From contig JAREIK010010368.1 in NCBI GenBank assembly GCA_029783825.1, positions 62,001 through 126,000 of the forward strand: DNA of 64,000 nt, written 5' to 3'. Positions 13,447-27,200 of this stretch are shown here, one piece after another. How positions within the stretch are numbered: the stretch's first letter is position 1; every line of letters begins with the position of its first letter. Origin of the DNA: Sapria himalayana. Taxonomy: Eukaryota > Streptophyta > Magnoliopsida > Malpighiales > Rafflesiaceae. The translations under genes and the position numbers were made by a program. The notes beneath the pieces were generated by a model. It did no database searches. It was given only the letters and a program-made list of their open reading frames with translations, and was not told the origin of the DNA.

Positions 13447-13645
13447 CTGGTTCTATTATCGGGTTTTTAGGATGGGATGGTTCTCGGGATGGATATTACT
13501 TAAGATCCAGTACCATACCGAAAAAAAAATACGTGACAAAACGGGACGGGAAAAGTCAAAGTCAACAAATTTTTCTCAGTCCTGATTCTTTCGGGACAAG
13601 ACTTTGGGTCGAGTCGTGAATCTCCGAGTCCCGTGAGGAGCTCTA

Positions 13646-16600
13646 CTAAATGCATATAAAGTTAAATCATTTTAGGTTTTGTAATTATATTTTAATTGAT
13701 ATTTATCTTATTAATAATAGATTATTAATTTATTTTTTGATCATTATTAGAATATTTATCAATAAAATAGTTTATATTGAATTTATATGATATATAAATA
13801 TAATGATTATAATAACTAAATATTGAATTCACTTTTGAATAAAATTTAAAAATTATTATATTTTCAAATGTGTTATAACCTTAAAAAATGAGAAAAAATA
13901 ATAAAAATAAATTTTTTGTTATTTCATTTTTTAAATAAAACCTATAGATCATTAAATGCTTACTTACTTAAATCAGTAAGATCATAAATCCCATAACCCC
14001 TAAAAACATAAACCTTTTAACAGCTATATACTACTTAATAAATAATAAATTTCATTTTTATTTCTATTTATTATAATTTTAAATATTCATTTTAATTATT
14101 TATTAGTTTATTTTTTATAGAAATATCAATCACAAAATAAATAATGAGTGAGACAAATATAATTTTAATAATTTACTTTTAATCAAAAAAAATAAGCTTA
14201 TATAAACAATTAAAAATTTAAAAACAAAAAATTATTTTTTAGTATTATATTTTACTTTGATTTTGAATCATTATATATAAGTTTTGCGATTATATTTTAA
14301 TTTCAATCAATCTTATTAATTATAGTTTATTAATTTATTATTTGATTATTTTTATAATATCGAACAAAAAAATTACTTATATTCAATTAAAATGTCTTAT
14401 AATTATTAAGTTATTATAACTAAATATTATATTTACATTTGTAAAAATTTTAAAATTATTATATTTTAAAAGGTTATAACCTTCAAAAATGATAAAAAAT
14501 CACAAAAATAATTTTTTATTATTTTATTATTTAAATAAAACTAATAAACCACTAAATGCCTAAACATTTAAATCTCTAGACTCCTAAATCCCAAAAGCCC
14601 CGTAATACTTAAACCATTAAACCTATATAACCTAAATAATAAATAATAAAACTCATTTTTATTTGTATTCATTATAATTTTAAATATTCATTTTAATTAT
14701 CTTTTAGTTTATTTTTATAGAAATAATAATTACAATATTAATAATGAGTGAGACAGATATAATTTAGATAAATTATTTTTTATGAAAAAAAATAAGATTA
14801 TAAATATTAACAAAATTTCAAAAATTTAAAATTTTATTTAGTAATATAATTTACTTTTATTTTGAATTTTTTTGGGTTCTACAAATATATTTTAATTAAT
14901 ATCTATGTTATTAATAATAGTTTATTAATTTATTTTTTGATCATTATTATAATATATATTAAAACATATTTTTATATTGAATCTACAACAAATATAATTA
15001 TTAAGATTATTATAACTAAGTATTGTATTCATATTTTATAACTATTAAAAAATTATTATATTTTTAAAGGTTATAACCTATGAAAATCACGAAAATTCAT
15101 AAAAATAAATTTTTGGTTATTTCATTGATTAAATAAAACCTATAAACATGAAAATGTGTAAACATATAAATCAATAAAATCCTTAACCCCAAAACCACAA
15201 AAAACGTAACCAATTAAATAGTTAAACACTAAATAATAAATTATAAATCTCATTTTTATTAGTATTCATTATAATTTTAAATATACATTTTAATTATCTA
15301 TTAGTTTAATTTTATAGAAATATAATAATTTAAATAAATTAATAGTGAGCCAAATATAATTTAAATAATTTATTTTTCATCAAAAAAAATATTCTTATAG
15401 ATGGATATAAAAATTTAAAAATTTAAAATTAATATTTAGTAAAAAATTTATCACTTTGATTTTGAGTCATTTTAGGTTTTGTAAATATATTTTAAACAAT
15501 ATTTATCTTATTAATAATTGGTTATTACTTTTTTATGATCATTATTATAATAAATATCAATAAAATACTTTATATTGAATTTATATTATATATAATTTTT
15601 ATGATTATTATAACTTCATATTGTATTCTCTTTTCAAAAAATAATTTAAAAATTATTATATTTTCAAAGGTTATAACCTTCAAAAATGAGAAAAAATAAC
15701 AAAAATAAATTTTTTGTTAATTTTTTTATATAAAACCTATAAATCACTAAATGACTAAATACTAAAATGACTTAACTTCTAAACCATGAAGCCCATAAAT
15801 ACTTAAAACATTAAATTAGTATAGTCTAAATAATAAATCATAAATCTCAGTATTATTAGTATTCATTATAAAAATTTAAATATTCATTTTAAATATTTAT
15901 CAGTTTATTTTTATATAAATATTAATTACAAAATAAATTATTAGTGCGACATATATAATTTAAATATATTATTTTTCATCAAAAAAAATGCTCATAAAAG
16001 AGGCAAAATTTTAAAAATTAAAAATTATTATTTAATAATATATGTTATTTTGATTTTGAATCATTTTAGATTTTACAATTATATTTTAAATCATATCATT
16101 CTTATAAATACAAGTTTATTAATTTATTTATTGATCATTAATTATAATATCTATCAATAAAATTATTTATATTGAGTTTACATTATATGTAATTATTAAG
16201 ATTATTATAACTAAATATTATATTCACATTTAAAAAAATTAAAAATTATTATACTTTCAAAGTTTACAACCTTCACAAATTAAAAATAATCAAAAAATTA
16301 ATTTTTTTATTTTTTCATTCTTTAAAAAAAACTATAAATCACTAAAGGAGTAAACAATTAAATCACTAAACTCCTAAACATAAAAGCCCCTAAATACTTA
16401 AACCTTTAAACTCGTAAACATTAAATATAATTTAAATAATTTATTAAAATATTAATTACAAAATAAATTATGAGTGATACAAATATAATTTAAATAATTT
16501 ATTTTCATCAAAAAAATATTAAAGCTTATAAAAAGAAGCAAAAACTAAAAAACAAAAAATACTATTTAGTAATAAATTTTACTTGGATTTTGAATAATTT

Positions 16601-19600
16601 TTGGTTTTGCTATTATATTTTAATTTATTTCCAACATAAAAAAAATAACATATTAATTTATTTTTTGATAATTGATATCATATCTATCAATAAAATTGTT
16701 TATATTTAGTTTATATTATATATAATTATAATGATTATTATTACTAAATATTGTATTCACATTTTTAAAAAATTTTAAAATTATTATATTATCAAAGGTT
16801 ATAACCTTTGAAAATGTGAAAAAATATCAAAAATAATTTTTTTTCTTATTTCATTGTTTAAACAAAACCTATAAATCACTAAATGCCTAAAAACATAAAT
16901 CACAAAAGTCCAAAATGACAAAAACTCAAAATACTTAAAATATTAAACTGGTATACATTAATAATATTTCATAAATCTCATTTTAATTTTTATTGAGTAT
17001 AATTTTAAATTTTTATTTTAATTATTTATCAGTTTATTTTTAATGAAATATTAATTACAAAATAAATTATTAGTGAGACAGATATAATTTAAATTAAACT
17101 GGTATACCCTAAATAATAAAGAATAAATCTCTTTTTTTTTCATTATAATTTTAAATATTCATTTTAATTATTTATTTGTTTATTTTTATATAAATATTAA
17201 TTAAAAAATAAATTATGAGTTAGAAAAATATAATTTATATAAATTATTTTTCATCAAAAAAAATATAGACAAACTTATTAAAAGAAAAAAACATTAAAAA
17301 CAAAAAATTATTATATAGTAATATAGTTTGCTTTGCTTCTTATTCATTATAGGTTTTGTAATTATATTTTAAATGATATCTATCTTATTTATAATAGAAT
17401 ATTAATTTATTTTTGATCATTATTAGAATATTTATCAATAATATTATTTATATTGAATTTATATGATATTTAAATATAATGATCATTATAACTAAATATT
17501 GAATTCACATTTGAAAAAAATTTAAAAATTATTATATTTTAAAAGGTTATAACCTTTGAAAATATAAAAAAATAATAAAAATAAATATATTGTTATTTTA
17601 ATTTTAAAAAAAAACTATAAACCACTAAATGCATACATAGTTATATCAGCAAACTTCTAATGCCCATAATGCCTAAATACATAAACCATTAAACTAGTAT
17701 ATACCACTTAATAATTAATAAATCTAATTTTTATTTCAATTTATTATAATTTTAAATATTCATTTTAATTATTTATTAGTTTATTTTTATATAATTTTTT
17801 TTGACAAAATAAATAATGAGTGCGATAAATATAATTTAAATAATTTATTTTTAATAAAAAAAAATATATGCTTATAAAAGAAGTAAAAATTTAAAAATTA
17901 AAAATTATTATCCATTAATATTTTTTACTTTAATTTTGAATCAATTTGGGTTTTGTAAATATTTTTTAATTAATATCTATCTTATTAATAATAGTTTATT
18001 AATTTAATATATGATCATTATTATAATATCTATCAATAAAATTATTTATATTGAATTTATATGATATATAATTATTAAAATTATTATAACTAAATAGTGT
18101 ATTCACATTTCAAAAAATTTTAAATATTATTATATTTTGAAAGGTTTCAACCTATGAAAATGACAAAAAATTAGAAATTTTTTTTTGTTATTTTATTATT
18201 TAAATAAAACCTATAAACAACTAAATGCCTAAAAACATGAATCGCTAAACACCTATACGACAAAACCTCTAAATACTTAAACTATTAAATTGGTATACAT
18301 TAATAATAAATCATAAATCTCATTTTAATTTTTATTCAATATATTTTTAAATTTTTATTTTAATTATTTATCAGTTTATTTTTATAGAAATATTAATGAC
18401 AAAATAAATTATTAGTGAGTCGGATATAACTTAAATTAAACTGGTATACCCTAAATAAAAAATAATAAATCTCATTTTTTTTCATTATAATTTTAAATAT
18501 TCATTTTAATTATTTATTTGTTTATTTTTATATAAATATTAATTAAAAAATAAATTATGAATTTGACAAATATAATTTATGTAAATTATTTTTAATCAAA
18601 AAAAAATAGATAAACTTTTTAAAAATAAAAAAAATTACAAATCAAAAAATTATTATATAGTAATATATTTTGGTTTGCTTATGAATCATTTTATGTTTTT
18701 AATTATATTTTAATTGATATATATCTTATTAATTATAACTTATTAATTTATTTTTTGATCATTATTAGAATATTAATCAATAAAATTATTTATAGTGAAT
18801 TTATATGATATATAAATATAATGATTATTATAACTAAATATTGAATTCGCTTTTGAAAAAATTTAAAAATTATTATATTTTCAAAGGTTATAACCTTTGA
18901 AAAGATCAAAAAATAATAAAAATAAATTTTTTTGTTATTTTAATTTTTAAATAAAACCGATAAACGACAAATATGCATACACAATTAAATTAGTATACTC
19001 CTAAACTTTGGAATACCTAAATACATAAACCACTATATAATAAATAATAATTAATATATCTAATTTTTATTTATATTTATTATAATTTTAAATATTCATT
19101 TAATTATTTATTAGTTTATTTTTATAGAAATATTTATTACAAAATAAATTATGAGTAAGACAAATATAATTTAAATAATTTATTTTAAATCAAAAAATAT
19201 ATATACGCTTATAAAAGAAGTAAAATTTAAAAATTAAAAATTATTATCCAGTAATATATTTCACTTTAATTTTGAATCAATTTGGGTTTTGTAAATATTT
19301 TTTAATTAATATCAATCTAATTATAAATTGTTTATTAATATAATTTTTGATCATTATTATATCAACCATCAATAAAATTGTTTATATTAAATTTATATGA
19401 TGTATGATTATTAATAATATTATAACTAAATATTTATTCACATTTCATAAAATTTTAAATCTCAAAACCATTAAACTAGTATACATTAATAATAAATCAT
19501 AAATATGATTTTAATTTTTATTCAGTATTACTTTAAATTTTTATTTTAATTATTTATCAGTTTATTTTTATAGAAATAATAATTACAAAATAAATTATTA

Positions 19601-21165
19601 GTGAAACAGATATAACTTAAATTAAACCATTATACCCTAAATAATAAATAATAAATCTCATTTTTTTTAATTATTATTTTAAATTCTCATTTTAATTATT
19701 AATTTTTTATTTTAATAAAAACATTAATTACAAAATAAATTGATATAGAAAAAAATAATTTATATATATTATTTTTCATCAAAAAATTATAGTTAACATT
19801 TTAATAGAAAAAAATTTTTGAAACAAAAAATTATTATATAGTAATATATTTTGCTTTGCTTCTGAATCATTTTAGGTTTTGTAATTATATTTTAATTGAT
19901 ATCTATCTTATTAATAATAGATTATTAATTTATTTTTTGATCATTATTAGAATATTTATCAATAAATTTTTCTATATTGAATTTACATGATATATAATTA
20001 TAAAGATTATTATAACTAAATATTATATTTATATTTGAAAATAATTTAAAAATTATTATAATTTTAAAGGTTATCATCTTTGAAAATGAGATAAAATCAC
20101 AAAAATAATTTTTTTGTTATTTTTTTATTTATATAAAACCAATAAACTACTAAATGCCTAAACGCTTAAATCATTAAACTCCTAAACTCCAAAACCCTAA
20201 AACCCTTAAATACCTAAACATTTAAACCATCTTTAAAGGTTTAAGAATTTATAAATAATATATAAATATCAATCAATAATAAATAGTTTATTAATTTATT
20301 TTTTAATCATTATTATATTTATATTTAGTTTATTAATATCTATCAATAAAATTGTTTATTTTTAATTTTCATGATATATAATTATTAAGTTTATTATAAC
20401 TAAATCTTTTAATCCCATTTGAATAAAATTAAAAAATTATTATATTTATAAAGTTTATAACCATCAAAATTGATAAAAAATTTGAAAAATAATTTTTTTG
20501 TTATTTCATTATTTAAATAAAACATATAAACTACTAAATACCTAAACACTTAAATCACTACTCTCCTAAACTGACTAAATACTTAAACTATTAAATCGGT
20601 ATACCCATAATAATTAATCATAAATATCATTTTTATTTGTATTCATTATAATTTTAATATTCATTTTAATTATTTATTAGTTTATTTGTATAGAAATATT
20701 AATTGCAAAATAAAATTATGAATGAGACAAATATAATTTAAATAATTTATCTACATCAAAAAAATTTATAAGCTTATAAAAAGAATCAACAATTTAAAAA
20801 TAAAAAATTTTTATTTAGTAATATATTTTAATTTGATTTTGAATCTTTTTAGGTTTTGGAAATATATTTTAATTAATATCTATCTTATTAATAATAGTTT
20901 ATTAATCTATTTTATGATCAATATTATAATATCGATCAATAAAATTATTTATATTGAATTTACATGATATTTAATTTTTATGATTTTTATAATTAAATAT
21001 TGTATTAACATTTGAAAAAAAAAATTAAAAATTATAATATTTTCAATGGTTATAACCTTGAAAATGAGAAAAAATCATAAAAATAGTTTTGTTGTTATTT
21101 AATTATTCAATTAAAACCTATAAACCACAAAATACCTAAATACTTAAATTACTAAACTCATAAAC
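13646..21165 (+). repeat. AT-rich satellite array, segment 3
   Basis: This segment holds about a dozen + orientation units with palindrome centres near 13874, 14477, 15074, 15674, 16263, 16801, 17549, 18146, 18890, 20074, 20458 and 21055. Steps of about 600 bp alternate with 740-bp composite units (16801 to 17549 and 18146 to 18890). A truncated unit at about 19455-19480 joins the unit body directly to AAACCATTAAAC and so lacks its palindrome; the same truncation occurs at 24.78 kb and, inverted, at 47.47 kb. The stretch 18.4-19.6 kb is especially close to 23.7-24.9 kb. The unit at 20222-20350 (AAACCATCTTTAAAGGTTT) is the fixed neighbour of the block. No gene is seen. Confidence 0.88.
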
Positions 21166-21336
21166 CCTGATACTACTGCACCACACACACATAGCGACAG
21201 ACCACAGCACACACGTGCACATATTCTTGTTCATTTTGGTGTAGCATTTAGAGGGGCCAGCAAGTCCTAGGAAGCAGTCAGAAGTATGGGCCACCAGCTT
21301 GTAGAGGGCCCCACTAGCAAGCTGTGATGAAAACAT

Positions 21337-21564
21337 TCAGACAACTGACGAGACTGAGCAAAGTCGTCGGGAGTAAACCCAGGTGTAGCTAGGAGTGGGT
21401 CCCACTAGCCGTATCAGGCAGCATAGAGGGCCACCCAACCATCGCCCAACAAGAGTAGAGGGTAATCCGCAATTAATTGGAAAGCCGGAAAAATCAGAAG
21501 CATCACCAAGCAGGGCGACTAAGCAATGGAGTCCAGACCAGCCACACGGAAGCAAAAGATTCAA
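21337..21564 (-). other. Conserved-length 75-codon open frame in block C (doubtful coding)
   Basis: This is the counterpart of the frame at 6391-6618, with the same ATG AAT CTT start, length and TGA stop. Shared peptide words include CGWSGLHCL, LGDASD and RWLGGPLCCLI. No domain, signal sequence or ribosome-binding context is recognisable. Confidence 0.3.
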
Positions 21565-21843
21565 ACTTGTAGTTTATGTTTGTAGTCTTATTTGTATTTT
21601 GGACTTTGTATGCACCATGTACTTGTAGAGACGGATCATGACACACTCACACACACAATCTTGTCTGTTCTCTATGAAGCATGCAATGAAGGCAGCTGGA
21701 CCCATGAGTATCTTTAAGTGGGGCCCACTTATGCATTTCATAAATACACATTAGGCGATGCTACACTCCTTGTTGCAGAAGATCCATCTTTATAACATTT
21801 TGTAATTTTACTTGTATTCTAGCTTTGTTGTACGCGTAGATAA

Positions 21844-22140
21844 TTAGACTATGAGATGGACCTCATCATACATGCACACCGATGCATGCATATTTTTTAT
21901 ATTTTGTTGGTGCAACATACAGCCATTTATTGGAGCTCGAGGAGGAAGCATTCTAACACAAGAGATACACTTTTGAGGATCATTGGAGCATAAGAATGTG
22001 GAATTCAGAGGTGAGAATGAATTGACAAAGTGCCGTAGATATGGACATGTGGATTTATGGGTATTCAGTTTTACATGTATTCCATTGCATAGCAATGACA
22101 TAGGCAAACGCTTGATGCTGCATGTCACACACTTGCACAA
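21844..22140 (-). other. 98-codon open frame in block C, shared with block E (doubtful coding)
   Basis: The frame runs antisense to the A-run and shares words such as CNGI, YLRHFVNSFSPL and RMLPPR with block E at 59139-59414. In block B the same region is shifted by a one-base length difference (GGACTTTGG against GGACATGTGG). No family was recognised. Conservation between two copies can be explained by recent common descent alone. Confidence 0.2.
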
Positions 22141-22440
22141 TCTTATATTTGCATAGTTTTAATATGGTAAATCATGTAGATTCCTCCAAAAGGCTTTAAA
22201 AAATCTGAATGGAAAGGATGCAGTGTGCATAATGACTCAATGCCAACTCTGATGTCTGGGAATGCCAGGTGATTTTACTTGTATCCGTACGCTTAGAATT
22301 ATTAGGCATTATTTTTTTTATGTTTTTTATGCATAGAATCATTAAGGTGCAAAGGATTTGGTGGGCTGGCCTAAATTAGTCAGCTTTTCAGTCCCTTGTA
22401 AGTTGTGTGACTAAATGACATATAAAGTGTGTATTTTTCC

Positions 22441-22453
22441 AAAAAAAAAAAAA
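22441..22453 (+). repeat. A-run in block C
   Basis: Thirteen consecutive A residues lie 3' of ATATAAAGTGTG, equivalent to the 7500-7510 run of block B. It could be a retroposon-type tail or a simple homopolymer. Confidence 0.6.
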
Positions 22454-24193
22454 CCATAGATCCTAAACTTTAAATCGTAAACCTTAAACCATTAACTATA
22501 ACCATAATTCATAAACTCTAAATCCTAAATCTCATGTTTTGCACTTTTATAATCAAACGAGTAAGTGTTAAATTTAAATTGAAATTCATATCTTTTAGGA
22601 ATGTCATAGAATTATATTTTTTTAAATGTGACACAAAGTCATGACTCAAGGGGGGAATTATGGATATAGTCTCTTTCTTGCTTTATATTATTTTAGCATT
22701 AGCAATGGTCATGATTGTATATTTTGTCTCTTGAACAGAAAATCATATCGATGAGAATATGCCATAACTTGTGTCTCTCTGTTGAACTTATTTTTATGTA
22801 ACTAAGAATGATCATGAATACATATTTAATCACTATAATACTGGGTCAACGTATTGGATATGACCATATTTTGTGCATTTTATCTTTATATTTCAAAGTC
22901 ATTGCACTAGGAATGATTCTAACTTTGGACATTCCTCAAGAGCAGAAATCATGACCCTAGAAATAGTTAAAGCTTGAGTACTGCTCTTTATAACTTTCTA
23001 TAGCTAAAATTCTTGGGATTGGAAATATCACTATGGCTTTTTCCTTTGATTTGTGACCTCAAATGTCAGAATGCAAGACTAATATTTTGAGCAATGATTA
23101 AAACCATTTATATAATTGAATATGATTCATTTACACCTTTTTGGGTATTGTGAGCTTGTTTAAATAACTCATTTAATATAAAAAGAAAGAAATGAAACTT
23201 TTCATATCCATGAGGATATAAAAAAAAGGCTTATACATGACGATAAAATAAATTTTTTGATTCTTGATTGAAAGAGAGCCCATACTTCTTGCCCTCCTCA
23301 AACCACCCCGGGGCTAGTTTGTTCTAATAGGCCACAAGGTGGTTATTTTTTAAGAGGTGAACTATGTTTTAAAAAAATTGCATTGAGTGTGTGCATGAAA
23401 GATATTTTTATAAGAAATTACAATAATCAATATAAATATCATCCTCAACAACTAGCTATTTCAACACATAGGGGTACAACTTTGGTTTTGTCTGTTAGAG
23501 TACATGAATCAAATTACATTTGATAGCCCAGTGATTCAACATCAAATATGATTTGACATAATAGAGATAAAGTAAAAGCTACTATTATTTAGGGTAGAGC
23601 TTTAGCAATCATTCTAGAGTTGAGAGTGGAACAAAATAAATTATTTTAATTATTCAGTATAATTTTAAATTTTTATTTTAATTATTTATCAGTTTATTTT
23701 TATTGAAATATTAATTAAAAAATAAATTATTAGTGAGATAGATATTATTTAAATTAAATCGGTATACCCTAAATAATAAATATTAAATCTCATTTTTTTT
23801 CATTATAATTTTAAATGTTAATTTTAATTATATATTTGTTTATTTTTATATAAATATTAATTAAAAAATAAAATATGAGTTAGACAAATATAATTTATGT
23901 AAAATATTTTTAATCAAAAAAATATAGATAAACTTTTTAAAATAAAAAAAATTACAAAACAAAAAATTATTATATAGTAATATATTTTGGTTTGCTTATG
24001 AATCATTTTATGTTTTTTAATTATATTTTAATTGATATCTATCTTATTAATAATAGATTATTAATTTATTTTTTGATCATTATTAGAATATTAAACACTA
24101 AAATTGTTTATATTGAATTTATATGATATATAAATATAATGATTATTATAATTAAATATTGAATTCGCTTTTGAAAAAAATTTAAAAATTATT

Positions 24194-24225
24194 ATATTTT
24201 CAAAGGTTATAACCTTTGAAAATAT
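24194..24225. promoter_or_regulatory. Perfect 32-bp palindrome (standard satellite dyad)
   Basis: Exact dyad symmetry extends 16 bases each side of the centre of CAAAGGTTATAACCTTTG. Identical-length perfect copies lie at 26677-26708 and, in the inverted array, at 48042-48073. Slightly shorter perfect versions are at 16792-16811, 18878-18903, 29190-29217, 30382-30401 and 56777-56804. Its role is unknown; it could bind a symmetric protein dimer or form a cruciform. Confidence 0.7.
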
Positions 24226-27200
24226 CAAAAAATCATATAAATAAATTTTTTGTTATTTTATTTTTTAAATAAAACCTATAAAGCACAAAATGCATACATA
24301 ATTAAATCAGTATGCTCCTAAACCCCGTAATACCTAAATACATAAACCACTATATAATACATAATAATTAATAAATCTAACTTTTATTTCTATTTATTAT
24401 AATTTTAAATATTCATTTAATTATTTATTAGTTTATTTTTATAGAAATATTTATTACAAAATAAATTATTAGTAAGACAAATATAATTTAAATAATTTAT
24501 TTTTAATCAAAAAATATATATATGCTTATAAAAGAAGTAAAATTTGAAAATTAAAGATTATTATTCAGTAATATATTTTACTTTAATTTTGAATCAATTT
24601 GGGTTTTGTAAATATTTTTTAATTAATATCTATCTTATTATTAATAGTTTATTAATTTAATTTTTGATCATTATTATAATAACTATCAATAAAATAGTTT
24701 ATATTGAATTTATATGATATATGATTATTAATTATATTATAAATAAATATTGTATTCACATTTAATAAAATTTTAAATATCAAAACCATTAAACTTGTAT
24801 ACATTAATAATAAATCATAACTTTCATTTTAATTTTTATTCAGTATAATTTTAAATTTTTATTTTAATTATTTATCAGTTTATTTTTATAAAAATATTTA
24901 TTACAATATAAATTATTAGTGAGACAGATATAATTTAAATATTTTATATTTCGTCAAAAAAAATATTTGATTATAAAAATTGACACAATTTTAAAAACAA
25001 AAATTTAATATTTTGTCGAATATTTTAATTTGATTTTGTATCATTTTAGATTTTGCATTTATATTTTAATTTATATCACTAAACCCCAAAACACCTAAAC
25101 CATTAAAACTGTATATCCTGAATAATAAATAATAAATCTCACTTTTATTTGTATTCATTATAAATTTAAATATTCATTTTAATTATTTTTTAGTTTATTT
25201 TTATAGAATTATAAATTACAAAATATATTATGAGGAAGACAAATATAATTTAAATAATATACTTTTAAGAACAAAAAATATAAACTTATAAAAAGAAGCA
25301 AAATATCAAAAACATTTTTATTTAGTAATTTATTTTACTTTGATTTTGAATAAATTTAGGTTTTGCAAATATATTTTAAATTATATCTATCTTATTTATA
25401 ATAGTTTTTAATTTATTTTTTCATCATTAATATAATATCTATCAATATAATTGTTTATATTGAATTTATATGATATATAATTATTAATATTATCATAACT
25501 AAATATAGTATTCACATTTAAAAAAAATTTAAAAATTATTATATTTTTCAAAGGTTATAACCTTAGAAAATGAGAAAAAATAACAAAAATTAAATTTTTT
25601 GTTATAATATTGCTTAAATAAAACTTGTAAACCATTAAATACATAAACACATAAATCTCTAAACTCCTAAACCCTGAAGCCCCTAAATAATTAAACCTTT
25701 AAACTAGTAAACCATAAATATAATTTAAATAATTTATTGAAATATGAATTACAAAATAAATTATGAGTTAGACAAATATAATTTAAATAATTTTTATTTA
25801 TCAAAAAAATATATAATCTTATAAAATGAGGCAAAAACAAAAAAACAAAAATTATATTTAGTAATAAATTTACTTTGATTTTTAATCATGTTAGTGTTTG
25901 TAATTAAATTTTAATTTATATCTATCATATTAAAAATAGTTTTGTAATTTATTTTTTGATAATTGATATAATATCTATCAATAAATTAGTTTATATTTAA
26001 TTTATATTATATATTGTTATAATAATAATTATTACTAAATATTTATTTCCATTTTTAAAAAATTTTAAAATTATTATATTTTGAAAGGTTATAACCTTTG
26101 AAAATTTGAAAAAATATCAAAAATAATTTATTTGTTATTTCATTGTTTAAATAAAACCAATAAACCACTAAATGCCAAAATACTTGAATGAATAGCATCT
26201 AAATCTCGAAAAACCAAAATAGATAATTTTTTTAATCAGATATATCCTAAATAAAAAACAATAAATCTCATTTTTATTTTTTTTCATTATAATTTTAAAT
26301 ATTCATTTTAATTATTTATTTGTTATTTTTATATAAATATTAATTAAAAAATAAATTATGAGTTAGACAAATATAAGTAATATAAATTATTTTTCATCAA
26401 AAAAATATAGATAAACATATTAAAAGAAAAATAAATTAAAAACATAAATTTATTATATAGTAATATAATTTGCTCTACTTCTGAATCATTTTACGTTTTA
26501 TAATTATATTTTAATTGATATCTATCTTATTAATAATAGATTATTATTTTATTTTTTGATAATTATTAGAATATTTATCAATAATATTATTTATATTGAA
26601 TTTATATGATATATAAATATAATGATTATTATAACTAAATATTGAATTCACTTTTGAAAAAAAATTAAAAATTATTATATTTTCAAAGGTTATAACCTTT
26701 GAAAATATCAAAAATTAATAAAAATAAATTTTTTGTTATTTTATTTTTAAAATAAAACCTATAAACCTCTAAATGCATACACAATTAAATCACTAAACTC
26801 CTAAACCCCGTAATACCTAAATACATAAACCATTAAACCGCTATATAATATATAATAATTAATAAATCTAATATTTATTTCTATTTATTATAATTTTAAA
26901 TATTCATTTTAATTTTTTATTAGTTTATTTTTATAGAAATATTTATTACAAAATAAAGTATGAGTGCGACAAATATAATTTAATTAATTTATTTTTAATA
27001 AAAAAAATATACGCGATAAAATAAGTAGAAATTTAAAAATTTAAAATTATTATCTAGTAATATATTTTACTTTAAGTTTGAATCAATTTGGGTTTCATAA
27101 ATATTTTTTAATTAATATCTATCTTTTTATAAATAGTTTATTAATTTAATTTTAGATCATCATTATATTATCTATCAATAAAATTGTTTATATTGAATTT

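Larger units (their letters stand above)
12931..13645. mobile_element. Non-satellite insertion, possibly a hAT-end fragment plus unknown DNA
   Basis: The satellite stops mid-unit after ATTAATATTATTATA and resumes mid-unit at TTTTAGGTTTTGTAATT. The 0.7 kb between has ordinary composition. Its right third (13450-13640) contains GGGATGGGATGG, AAGATCCAG and ACGGGACGGGA. These words resemble the terminal region of the hAT remnant at 37.6-37.8 kb (AAGATCCAGACCCATCCC and GACATGACGGGACG). The left part holds a short ATA run and a (TA)n tract and matches nothing else in the window. No intact reading frame or terminal repeats were identified. An alternative is filler DNA from breakage and repair. Confidence 0.5.
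21166..23640 (+). repeat. Spacer block, copy C (complete, 2.47 kb)
   Basis: This is the most complete copy of the block. It enters after TAAACCCTGATACTACTGC and leaves at GAACAAAATAAATTATTTT, the same satellite junctions as copy B. The A-run is at 22441-22453, the telomere-like stretch at about 22454-22530, and the tail keeps TTCAACACATAGGGGTAC. An exon-like stretch in copy B (about 6965-7070) is interrupted here by TAA in CATTCTAACACAAG, so that frame is not maintained. Confidence 0.88.

Noticed and set aside
13211..13619. Two overlapping open frames in the 12.93-13.65 kb insertion
   Set aside because: One frame runs through the (TA)n tract as a YIYIYI string, and the other shows no domain. 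Neither has supporting context.
24194..24225. Palindrome as terminal inverted repeats of a MITE
   Set aside because: It occurs once per unit as a compact dyad, not as two separated ends. No target-site duplication was noticed around units, and units are strictly head to tail.
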